A stretch of DNA of 36,762 bases from Flavobacteriaceae bacterium (GCA_947452415.1 CANGCT010000019.1:1-36762); one strand, 5' to 3'; shown: positions 28,790 to 36,684, counted from the first letter of the stretch. The notes: generated by a model not told the origin, from the sequence alone. Numbers and translations: made by a program.

Positions 28790-29794
28790 TTATATAAAAC
28801 TTCTAAAAATGGTGTTTCTTAATAAAACTTCCAACAACAATAAAATCCCTGCAATCCATACAAATGGCCTGAATTTTTCATCATAGTCGTAGAATTTCAA
28901 TTCTTGTATATCAGTAGTTTCTAATTTATTGATTTCATTATAAATACTTTCTAGCTTGCTATTGCTGTTAGCCCTAAAGTATTTTCCTCCTGTGTTTGTA
29001 GCGATGGTCTTCATTAATTTTTCATCAATTTCGACAGGCATCATTTTGTATAAAAATCCTTTTCCGTTAGGAGCATAGGCATACGGAAATTCGGCCATAC
29101 CATTAGAACCTAATCCGATAGTGTATACTTTTATGCCATATTCTTTTGCAATTTCCGAAGCAGTTTCTGGTTCAATAAATCCCGAATTATTTACCCCATC
29201 GGTAAGCAAAATGATAATCTTGCTTTTAGCTTTACTATCCTTTAAACGGTTTACGGCCGTGGTCAATCCCATACCAATTCCGGTTCCGTCTTGCAGTACA
29301 TTGTCGTATTTAATATCTCGAATGGCTTCCTTAACTATGGCTTTATCGCTGGTTACAGGAGTTTTTGTATAGGCTTCGGCAGCATAAACTACCACGCCAA
29401 TTCTATCGTTTGGTCTAGCATCCACAAAATTAGATGCCACTTCCTTTAAGGCTTCCATTCGGTTTGGTCGTAAATCTTTGGCCAACATACTGCTGGAGAG
29501 GTCAATTGCCATCACGATATCAATTCCTTTGGTGGTTTTGGTTTGGTTGCTAATATCCACCGTTCTTGGACGTGCTAGGGCAATTATCAAGGAGCTTAAA
29601 GCCGCAATTCTTAAAACATTTAAATAAGGTTTTAATTTTGCTAAAGTCGATTTGGAGGTTTTAAAACCGCTAACCGAACTTATTTTTATAGTTGCCGATT
29701 GTTGCTTGCGTTTAAAGAAAAGCCATGCTATTGCAAATGGAAGTGTCAAAAACAACCAAAAAAATTCCGGATTTAAAAAAGTAATTTTATCCAT
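28790..29794 (-). CDS. batA: BatA-like von Willebrand factor A domain membrane protein
   Basis: TKGIDIVMAIDLSSSMLAKDLRPNRMEALKEVASNFVDARPNDRIGVVVYAAEAYTKTPVTSDKAIVKEAI; ILLTDGVNNSGFIEP. Confidence 0.94.
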   Translation of the reverse strand: MDKITFLNPEFFWLFLTLPFAIAWLFFKRKQQSATIKISSVSGFKTSKSTLAKLKPYLNVLRIAALSSLIIALARPRTVDISNQTKTTKGIDIVMAIDLSSSMLAKDLRPNRMEALKEVASNFVDARPNDRIGVVVYAAEAYTKTPVTSDKAIVKEAIRDIKYDNVLQDGTGIGMGLTTAVNRLKDSKAKSKIIILLTDGVNNSGFIEPETASEIAKEYGIKVYTIGLGSNGMAEFPYAYAPNGKGFLYKMMPVEIDEKLMKTIATNTGGKYFRANSNSKLESIYNEINKLETTDIQELKFYDYDEKFRPFVWIAGILLLLEVLLRNTIFRSFI

Positions 29795-31419
29795 TATTCC
29801 TTGTCGTTTTTAAGTTCCACCGAATTGATAATTCGCTCCAAAATCTTTTTTCCATACTCATCTCCTTCTTTATAGGAAATCACTATTTCCTGTAATCCGC
29901 CATCTTGTTTGAATAACAAAATTTCGTAATACAATTTCTGACTTTTATTTTGGATTTTATCCAACATCACCATCGTTCCGTATGCTTTAACTCCGGTAAT
30001 GCCTTTTACAGTATTGAAATCTTCTTGTTTGAATAGGATGTTTTGACCACCCATTGCTTCCCAAGATTTGGTGTTTCCTTCTAAAACGGTATCAAAATTT
30101 ACTTCCGTTTCCGTTTTATATTTTACTGTGGAAACTACTATATTAAAGGATTCCATCATACTTCCGTAGCCAAACATTTGCATTTCTTTCAAAACAGCAT
30201 AAGTATCTTTAGGAAGGATTTTGGTAACATCCATTCGTTTCAAAACTTTAGGTGTTTCAATTCTTACCCCTGGATTTCCATATTCGCTATATACCCATTC
30301 TCCTTCCGCTAATTCTTTAGTAGGATGGCCAATTAAATTATCTTTTACATAATCCCATCCTTTAAAATATATTAAAGCCAATAACGATAGTAATACTACG
30401 GTGATTACAATTCCGATTGTGGTAATAATTCGAACTTGTTTTTGTTTCTTCAACTTTTGAATTCTTGCCAATTCGCGCTGTTGTTCGTTCCATGCTTCCA
30501 ATTCATCGTTTTGTTCCACTATTGTTGGAATTGCTTTGTGAATGGTAACAATAGAACTTGAAATACGTTTTTTATCTTCTTCTATTTCAAAATCTAATGG
30601 TTTTACTTTAGCAAATTTTACTAAATCGGCTTGCATTAAAACCTTTTCTAGATTCTCAAGAGTTTCTTTGGAAAGTTTCAGTTTCTTTTGATTTGCAACT
30701 TTTCGCAAACCTGCAATAAGTTCGGAAGTAGTGCTTTCCATTGCAGGAATTTCAATTTCTTCCTCTATATAATTTCGAGCAATATTGGTAAGTTCCGAAT
30801 AATAGGATTTCACTTCTCCCTTTTGCCAAAGTTCTTTGGTTTCTAATTGTTGCAAAAGAGAAGTTGCTTTTTCAATTGGTGAAGTAAAAACTATTTCTTC
30901 TTCTTGAGGGCGGCTTTGGTATTTTTTTATTAATCTATATACCAATATTGCGATTCCTATTAAAATTAAAATTCCTAATAAGTACTTCCACCAATTACTA
31001 GAAGTTTCTACTTGTGCAACGTCTTTAACATCGTACATTTTTTGCTTTAAGGTATCCACTTTGACATTGAAAACCTCAACTTTTAAACTATCTGAAAAGG
31101 TTGGTTTCCCATTAATTAATATGGCAATTCTAGGAATAGTGAATTTGCCAGAATCAAATTGGGTTACTCCATATTTCTTAATTAATTCCCATCTATCGTT
31201 GGTTTTTACCGTGTCTATTTTATAGGAATTTATTACTTCTAGAGCTCCGAAGTTTTTTGCTTTCGGAAAAATAACTTTGTCTTTATTTGTAACTGATGCT
31301 TTCAAGGTTATCTTGAACTCGGCTCCAATTTTATTTCGAGTCGTGTCAATAGAAGTCGTGACTTTTTGGGCAAAAAGTGTTGATGTAAATAATAATAGGA
31401 ATACTAATTTAAACTTCAT
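29794..31419 (-). CDS. Membrane protein with BatD-like N-terminal region, encoded between DUF58 and batA genes
   Basis: Signal peptide KFKLVFLLLFTSTLFAQ; IGAEFKITLKASVTNKDKVIFPKAKNFGALEVINSYKID; TM WWKYLLGILILIGIAILVYRLI and a second TM near VRIITTIGIVITVVLLSLLALIYF. Confidence 0.75.
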   Translation of the reverse strand: MKFKLVFLLLFTSTLFAQKVTTSIDTTRNKIGAEFKITLKASVTNKDKVIFPKAKNFGALEVINSYKIDTVKTNDRWELIKKYGVTQFDSGKFTIPRIAILINGKPTFSDSLKVEVFNVKVDTLKQKMYDVKDVAQVETSSNWWKYLLGILILIGIAILVYRLIKKYQSRPQEEEIVFTSPIEKATSLLQQLETKELWQKGEVKSYYSELTNIARNYIEEEIEIPAMESTTSELIAGLRKVANQKKLKLSKETLENLEKVLMQADLVKFAKVKPLDFEIEEDKKRISSSIVTIHKAIPTIVEQNDELEAWNEQQRELARIQKLKKQKQVRIITTIGIVITVVLLSLLALIYFKGWDYVKDNLIGHPTKELAEGEWVYSEYGNPGVRIETPKVLKRMDVTKILPKDTYAVLKEMQMFGYGSMMESFNIVVSTVKYKTETEVNFDTVLEGNTKSWEAMGGQNILFKQEDFNTVKGITGVKAYGTMVMLDKIQNKSQKLYYEILLFKQDGGLQEIVISYKEGDEYGKKILERIINSVELKNDKE

Positions 31420-31433
31420 TTTATTTTGTTATA

Positions 31434-31461
31434 CCTAACAGGTTAAAAAAAACCTATTAGG
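31434..31461. repeat. Imperfect inverted repeat CCTAACAGGTT-AAAAAA-AACCTATTAGG in bat operon gap
   Basis: 11-bp arms with one mismatch, A6 loop. Confidence 0.75.
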
Positions 31462-31470
31462 ATATTTATT

Positions 31471-32337
31471 TTATCTGGATTTAAAATAACCCAATAATTT
31501 GGTTACATAACTTTCATCTACACGAGTATTTACTGTACCCGAACCACATTTAGAAAATATCTCTTTGAAATACGTTACTTTCTCGTGGTAGTTTTTTTCA
31601 TAATTCATGCGAACGCTTTTGGAACTTGTATCTACCACTAGAATTTCACCTGTTTCAGCATCTTCCATTTCCACCATCCCAATGTTTGGCATTTTTTCTT
31701 CGCGTATATCGTACACTCGAATTCCGGTGATGTCGTGTTTTTTACCTGCAATTTTCAATGTTTTCTCGTAATCTTCTTCTACCATAAAATCGGAAATAAG
31801 AAATACAATTGCTTTTTTCTTTTGCGTTGCCGATAAAAATTTAAGGGCTTGCGATAAATTGGTTTTCTTGCTTTTTGGTTGGAATTCTATCAATTCGCGG
31901 ATAATTCGCAACACATGGGATTTTCCTTTTTTAGGCGGAATATACAATTCGATGCCATCGGAAAACAAAATCAACCCTATTTTATCGTTATTTTGAGTTG
32001 CCGAAAATGCCATTGTTGCAGCAATTTCAGTAACTATTTCGCTTTTGAGTTGGTTTTTAGTTCCGAAACTTTCCGATCCCGAAATATCTACCATCAACAT
32101 CATAGTAAGTTCGCGTTCTTCCTCAAAAACTTTTACGTGGGCTTCGTTATAGCGTGCCGTAACGTTCCAATCGATAGCACGAATATCATCACCAAACTGG
32201 TATTGGCGGACTTCCGAGAAGGTCATACCACGACCTTTAAACGACGTATGGTACTCCCCCGAGAAGATATGATCGCTCAATCGTCGGGTTTTGATTTCTA
32301 TTTTACGAACTTTACTAAGTAGGTCTTTCGTCTCCAT
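31471..32337 (-). CDS. DUF58 domain-containing protein
   Basis: DHIFSGEYHTSFKGRGMTFSEVRQYQFGDDIRAIDWNVTARYNEAHVKVFEEERELTMMLMVDISGSESFG. Confidence 0.95.
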   Translation of the reverse strand: METKDLLSKVRKIEIKTRRLSDHIFSGEYHTSFKGRGMTFSEVRQYQFGDDIRAIDWNVTARYNEAHVKVFEEERELTMMLMVDISGSESFGTKNQLKSEIVTEIAATMAFSATQNNDKIGLILFSDGIELYIPPKKGKSHVLRIIRELIEFQPKSKKTNLSQALKFLSATQKKKAIVFLISDFMVEEDYEKTLKIAGKKHDITGIRVYDIREEKMPNIGMVEMEDAETGEILVVDTSSKSVRMNYEKNYHEKVTYFKEIFSKCGSGTVNTRVDESYVTKLLGYFKSR

Positions 32338-32344
32338 TTTCTTT

Positions 32345-32418
32345 GTTTCAGGTTTCAGGTTTCAGGTTTCAGGTTCGTAAGAATCAACTTTTGAACTTGA
32401 AACATTAAACTTGGAACA
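32345..32418. repeat. Heptameric repeat element: (GTTTCAG)x4 followed by opposite-orientation degenerate heptamers
   Basis: GTTTCAG x4 at 32345-32372; TTGAACT-TGAAACA-TTAAACT-TGGAACA at 32391-32418, roughly the reverse complement family. Confidence 0.85.
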
Positions 32419-32423
32419 AAAAT

Positions 32424-33428
32424 TTAAGGTACCTCTATTTCGTTTACGATTTTGTTGATAATATCAACAGAAGTGATATTTTCAGCTTCGGCTTCATAAG
32501 TGATTCCGATTCTGTGGCGCAATACATCATGTACAACAGCGCGAACATCCTCTGGAATTACATACCCCCTTCGTTTGATAAAGGCATAACATTTAGCGGC
32601 AGTTGCTAAGTTGATGCTTCCACGTGGTGAAGAACCAAAACTGATTAAAGGTTTAAGACTTTCTAATTTGTATTGCTCAGGATAACGGGTTGCAAAAATA
32701 ATATCTAAAATATATTTTTCAATTTTTTCGTCCATATACACTTCTCGAACGGCTTCTTGCGCGCGCAAGATTTGGTCAACAGAAACTACTTGGTTTACTT
32801 TTTCGTAAGCGCCTTTTAAGTTTTGACGAACCACCATGCGTTCTTCTTCCATTTTTGGATAGTCAATAACAGTTTTAAGCATGAAACGATCCACTTGGGC
32901 TTCTGGTAAAGGATAAGTTCCTTCTTGCTCAATAGGGTTTTGTGTCGCCAATACTAAAAATGGCTTGTCTAATTTAAAAGTAGTGTCCCCAATAGTGACT
33001 TGTTTTTCTTGCATGGCTTCCAACAAAGCAGATTGCACTTTGGCTGGAGCACGATTGATCTCATCGGCAAGGACGAAATTTGCAAAAATTGGTCCTTTTT
33101 TAATAGAAAATTCATTTGCTTTAATGTTATAAATCATGGTTCCAATAACATCTGCAGGCAATAAATCGGGAGTAAATTGGATTCTACTAAAACTTCCATT
33201 AATAGCTTGTGACAATGTATTAATGGCTAAGGTTTTCGCTAGCCCTGGAACACCTTCAAGCAGGATGTGTCCTTGTCCTAAAAGCCCAATTAACAATCGT
33301 TCTACCATGTGTTTTTGACCCACAATTACCTTGTTCATTTCCATGGTAAGTAAGTCGATAAAAGCACTTTCTCTTTCAATTTTTTCATTAATTGCTCTAA
33401 TGTCTAAAGCAGCAACATTTTCTTCCAT
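32424..33428 (-). CDS. MoxR family AAA+ ATPase
   Basis: GQKHMVERLLIGLLGQGHILLEGVPGLAKTLAINTLSQAINGSFSRIQFTPDLLPADVIGTMIY...GPIFANFVLADEINRAPAKVQSALLEAMQEKQVTIGD...FLVLATQNPIEQEGTYPLPEAQVDRFM. Confidence 0.97.
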   Translation of the reverse strand: MEENVAALDIRAINEKIERESAFIDLLTMEMNKVIVGQKHMVERLLIGLLGQGHILLEGVPGLAKTLAINTLSQAINGSFSRIQFTPDLLPADVIGTMIYNIKANEFSIKKGPIFANFVLADEINRAPAKVQSALLEAMQEKQVTIGDTTFKLDKPFLVLATQNPIEQEGTYPLPEAQVDRFMLKTVIDYPKMEEERMVVRQNLKGAYEKVNQVVSVDQILRAQEAVREVYMDEKIEKYILDIIFATRYPEQYKLESLKPLISFGSSPRGSINLATAAKCYAFIKRRGYVIPEDVRAVVHDVLRHRIGITYEAEAENITSVDIINKIVNEIEVP

Positions 33429-33516
33429 AAATTCTATTTTTATAGTATTTTAAAGGTCCTAAATTTTAACATTTCAAAATTGAAAATTTTATTAGTAAGA
33501 CAATGTTAATAATGCG

Positions 33517-33546
33517 TTAAAACTTACTTTGAAATGTAAGTTTTAA
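33517..33546. promoter_or_regulatory. Perfect 11-bp dyad TTAAAACTTAC-TTTGAAAT-GTAAGTTTTAA in moxR/aldo-keto reductase divergent intergenic region
   Basis: Direct reading: right arm is the exact reverse complement of left arm. Confidence 0.7.
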
Positions 33547-33679
33547 GGATGATTTATGATTTTCTTTTAGTAATTTTAAACTTTTTAATAGAAACCCTAG
33601 AAAGAATCTTCTTACAAGTTGAGGGTTTAAAACTATAAAATGAACTTACTTTTTTAATCACAAAGAAATAAAAACAGCA

Positions 33680-34573
33680 ATGGACAAAATGATAAATCCT
33701 ACAAGCACAAACCAAAAACTCTCCCCTATAATTGCCGGAACAATGAATTGGGGCGTGTGGGATAAAAAATTAAGTACTAAAGAAATGGTGCATTTGATAA
33801 ATATTTGTATCGAAAATAAAATCACCACTTTTGATCATGCCGATATTTATGGTGATTATACTACCGAAGCGCAATTTGGAAAAGCATTTGACGAAAGCAA
33901 AATTGCAAGAGATCGATTACAACTAATTTCCAAATGTGGAATCCAACATACTAATGGAAGACCTAACGCGATCAAGCATTATGATTATTCGAAAGAGTAT
34001 ATTATTTGGTCGGTAGAAAATTCTCTTAAAAATCTTCAAACCGATTATTTAGATATTTTGCTATTGCATCGTCCAAGCCCATTGATGGTTGCCGATGAAA
34101 TTGCCGAAGCAGTAGAAAAACTTAAACAAGAAGGGAAAATTAAATCGTTTGGATTATCTAATTTTACCTCATCGCAAAGCGAATTAATACAAAGTAAGAC
34201 CGAAATTAGCTACAATCAAATTCAGTTTTCAGCAACGCACCACGAAGCGATGTTGGACGGCAGTCTAGATTATATGCAACTGCACAACATTACGCCAATG
34301 TCTTGGAATCCACTAGGAACTGTTTTTAGAGAAGATATTGACCAAACCCGAAGATTGAAAAAACTTTTGGTACAATTGGTAGAGAAATATGGAGTGGGTT
34401 CGGATACTATTCTTTTGGCATGGGTTTTAAAACATCCATCTCACGTGCATCCCGTTGCAGGAACAGTTAACATTGCCCGAATTCAATCGTTGATGAAAGC
34501 GGTAGAATTGCCTTTGGACAATATAGACTGGTTTTCAATTTGGACGGAAAGTATGGGGAATAAAGTCCCTTAA
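33680..34573 (+). CDS. Aldo/keto reductase (YdhF-like)
   Basis: LSPIIAGTMNWGVWDKKLSTKEMVHLINICIENKITTFDHADIYGDYTTEAQFGKAF...LISKCGIQ...VENSLKNLQTDYLDILLLHRPSPLMVADEIAEAVEKLKQEGKIKSFGLSNFT. Confidence 0.94.
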   Translation: MDKMINPTSTNQKLSPIIAGTMNWGVWDKKLSTKEMVHLINICIENKITTFDHADIYGDYTTEAQFGKAFDESKIARDRLQLISKCGIQHTNGRPNAIKHYDYSKEYIIWSVENSLKNLQTDYLDILLLHRPSPLMVADEIAEAVEKLKQEGKIKSFGLSNFTSSQSELIQSKTEISYNQIQFSATHHEAMLDGSLDYMQLHNITPMSWNPLGTVFREDIDQTRRLKKLLVQLVEKYGVGSDTILLAWVLKHPSHVHPVAGTVNIARIQSLMKAVELPLDNIDWFSIWTESMGNKVP

Positions 34574-34583
34574 ATAAGTAGGT

Positions 34584-34639
34584 AGTGCTCGGTGTTCAGT
34601 AGGCAGTTACTGAACACCGAGCACTGAAAACTGAACACT
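34584..34639. repeat. Perfect 18-bp inverted repeat built of heptamers (AGTGCTC-GGTGTTC-AGTA / TACT-GAACACC-GAGCACT) plus two further inverted heptamers
   Basis: Left arm 34584-34601, loop GGCAGT, right arm 34608-34625, then GAAAACT-GAACACT to 34639. Confidence 0.93.
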
Positions 34640-34645
34640 AAAATT

Positions 34646-35791
34646 ATGCTCAACAAACGCCTTCTCATTAAAAACCTCCTTGCTCACAATGATGAGAGCA
34701 GTTTTTATGATAAGAAACGGCAGTTGAATTTACATTCTAAAGAGGGGAAAGCCAAGTTTTTGAAACACATTTGCGCTTTATCCAACTCCAATCCTTCTAA
34801 CAATTCCTATATAGTGGTTGGGGTGGAAGATCAGGATAACGAAATTACGGGCGATGATTTTTTTGACGACAGTCGTATACAAAATTTAGTGAATGCTTAT
34901 CTAGAAAATCCACCTAAGATTCAATACGAGAATGTGCCTTTTCCTAATTTACCAAAGGATAAAGTGGTAGGATTGGTAACCATCAAACCCAAATCGAAAA
35001 CTTCTTCTTTCAAGAAAAACATTCATACCATTCTTGCTAATACGGTTTTTGTTCGTCGTGGCAGTAATTCTATACCCACGGAAGATAAAATCCCGTATTC
35101 TAAACAAAATATTGAAACGGTAATTAGCATTGAAAATAACTCCCGAAATAGTATTGCTCATACACTTGACGGCGTTATTGATTTTGTAAATAATAGTCAC
35201 AAAGACATGCCATCTAAATACAAAGTTTTCAAAGAATTATTTGTAATTTGTTGGGCGGGAATTCCTAAAAAAGTACGAGATAAAACCTTCTTTTCCAGAG
35301 TAGATATCGAACTCATCAACGAGCAAGTAAAACTGTTTTATTCGGCACAAGATGAAGTAGAAATTTTTTATGATGAAAATACGTTCACCATTATTGAATA
35401 TGTGCCACTCGGATTAAACGATAAAATAAGTTATTACCCATTAGAGCAACAAAAGATTTCTTTTTATGATAATGGTTATTATAAAATTGAAGCCAAAATA
35501 CTCTTTGAGCCTCCGCAATACAACCGAAAAGTATTGTATCATATTTACAATTCTAATTTGAGTTTGCTAAATAAATTACAAAAAGGATTTGAACTTACGG
35601 AGCGGGAAGAACTAGATTTGGAAAATGTGGCGTCCACCTTAATGCTTTGCTACCTCAACGGATTTGATGATGCCAAACAAAAATTAGTTGATGCTAAATC
35701 CTTATTAAAACAGCATTCAAACGCGACGTGTTATGTCAATTTCAAAGAAGTAATGCGCGTTTTGAGGAAAATGAAATATGGTGGAAAATAA
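34646..35791 (+). CDS. AlbA_2/schlafen-like (putative ATP-binding) domain protein with uncharacterised C-terminal region
   Basis: NDESSFYDKKRQLNLHSKEGKAKFLKHICALSNSNPSNNSYIVVGVEDQDNEITGDDFFDDSRIQNLVNAYLENPPKIQYENV...VFVRRGSNSIPTED. Confidence 0.78.
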   Translation: MLNKRLLIKNLLAHNDESSFYDKKRQLNLHSKEGKAKFLKHICALSNSNPSNNSYIVVGVEDQDNEITGDDFFDDSRIQNLVNAYLENPPKIQYENVPFPNLPKDKVVGLVTIKPKSKTSSFKKNIHTILANTVFVRRGSNSIPTEDKIPYSKQNIETVISIENNSRNSIAHTLDGVIDFVNNSHKDMPSKYKVFKELFVICWAGIPKKVRDKTFFSRVDIELINEQVKLFYSAQDEVEIFYDENTFTIIEYVPLGLNDKISYYPLEQQKISFYDNGYYKIEAKILFEPPQYNRKVLYHIYNSNLSLLNKLQKGFELTEREELDLENVASTLMLCYLNGFDDAKQKLVDAKSLLKQHSNATCYVNFKEVMRVLRKMKYGGK

Positions 35792-35810
35792 AAATTGATG
35801 CTATTTGAGT

Positions 35811-35818
35811 TACTTTTG
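35811..35818 (+). promoter_or_regulatory. -7 promoter element (TACTTTTG) for phosphoesterase gene
   Basis: Exact TANNTTTG match 20 bp upstream of ATG 35839. Confidence 0.55.
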
Positions 35819-35838
35819 CAACAGATTTTAAAATAAAA

Positions 35839-36576
35839 ATGAACAGAACATTAGTAATAGGCGATATTCACGGCGGATTGCGAGCAGTACACCAAATTAT
35901 GGAGCGCGCCAACGTAACTACCAAAGATACTTTGATTTTTCTTGGAGATTATGTAGATGGTTGGAGTCAATCGCCACAAGTGCTAGATTTTTTAATGGAT
36001 CTAGCAACTAAGCAAAATTGCATATTCCTTCGCGGTAATCACGATGAATTGTTATTGAATTGGTTATTAGACAATAATGAAAACTTTAATGAAACCATGT
36101 GGTTCAAACATGGTGGAGAAGCAACAGTAATTGCTTATGCATCCGTTTCAGAAGACAAGAAAAAAGAACATATTGTTTTTTTAAAATCCTTACAAAATTA
36201 CTACCACGACGAACAAAACCGCTTGTTTATTCATGCTGGTTTTACCAATATGAATGGGGTAACCTATGAATATTTTCCGAAATTGTTTTATTGGGATAGA
36301 ACCCTATGGGAAACAGCTTTGGCATTAAATGAAGATTTAGATAAAGCCAGTTTCTTTTATCCAAAACGATTCACTTTGTATGATGAAATTTATATTGGGC
36401 ATACCCCTGTAACTAGAATTGAACAGTCCATTCCCATAAAAAAAGCGTGTATTTGGAATGTAGATACTGGCGCTGCATTCAAAGGCCCATTGACCATTAT
36501 GGATATTAATACCAAAGAATTTTGGCAAAGTGAAGCCCTATTTCAGTTATACCCAACGGAAAAAGGGAGAAATTAA
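35839..36576 (+). CDS. Calcineurin-like metallophosphoesterase (PPP-type serine/threonine phosphatase family)
   Basis: VIGDIHGGLRAVHQIM...LIFLGDYVDGWSQSPQVLDFL...CIFLRGNHDELLL...LFIHAGF...YIGHTPV (GDxHG, GDxxD, GNHD motifs). Confidence 0.94.
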   Translation: MNRTLVIGDIHGGLRAVHQIMERANVTTKDTLIFLGDYVDGWSQSPQVLDFLMDLATKQNCIFLRGNHDELLLNWLLDNNENFNETMWFKHGGEATVIAYASVSEDKKKEHIVFLKSLQNYYHDEQNRLFIHAGFTNMNGVTYEYFPKLFYWDRTLWETALALNEDLDKASFFYPKRFTLYDEIYIGHTPVTRIEQSIPIKKACIWNVDTGAAFKGPLTIMDINTKEFWQSEALFQLYPTEKGRN

Positions 36577-36580
36577 AAGG

Positions 36581-36622
36581 GGTTCTAGGTTGTAGGTTAT
36601 GGGTTGTAGGTTCTAGGTTTTG
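36581..36622. repeat. Heptameric tandem repeat, six units of consensus GGTTNTA
   Basis: GGTTCTA-GGTTGTA-GGTTATG-GGTTGTA-GGTTCTA-GGTTTTG. Confidence 0.85.
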
Positions 36623-36676
36623 TTCTTAATATTGCCATTGATTTTTGATATTGCAATTGATATTGAATTGAATTTC

Positions 36677-36684
36677 TATATTTG
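36677..36684 (+). promoter_or_regulatory. -7 promoter element (TATATTTG), with TTG 17 bp upstream
   Basis: Exact TANNTTTG match; 20 bp upstream of ATG 36704. Confidence 0.55.

Noticed and set aside
32345-32372. GTTTCAG repeats as a CRISPR array
   Set aside because: Contiguous 7-bp units without spacers and no cas genes.
24207-33428. MoxR-DUF58-VWA-TPR cluster as a novel defence or chaperone system
   Set aside because: Matches the established Bat (Bacteroides aerotolerance) operon; only its repeat-filled spacers were kept as a finding.
34584-34625. 18-bp hairpin as a Rho-independent terminator for the aldo/keto reductase
   Set aside because: No T-tract follows on either strand; downstream sequence is GAAAACTGAACACT, so a plain intrinsic terminator is unlikely.
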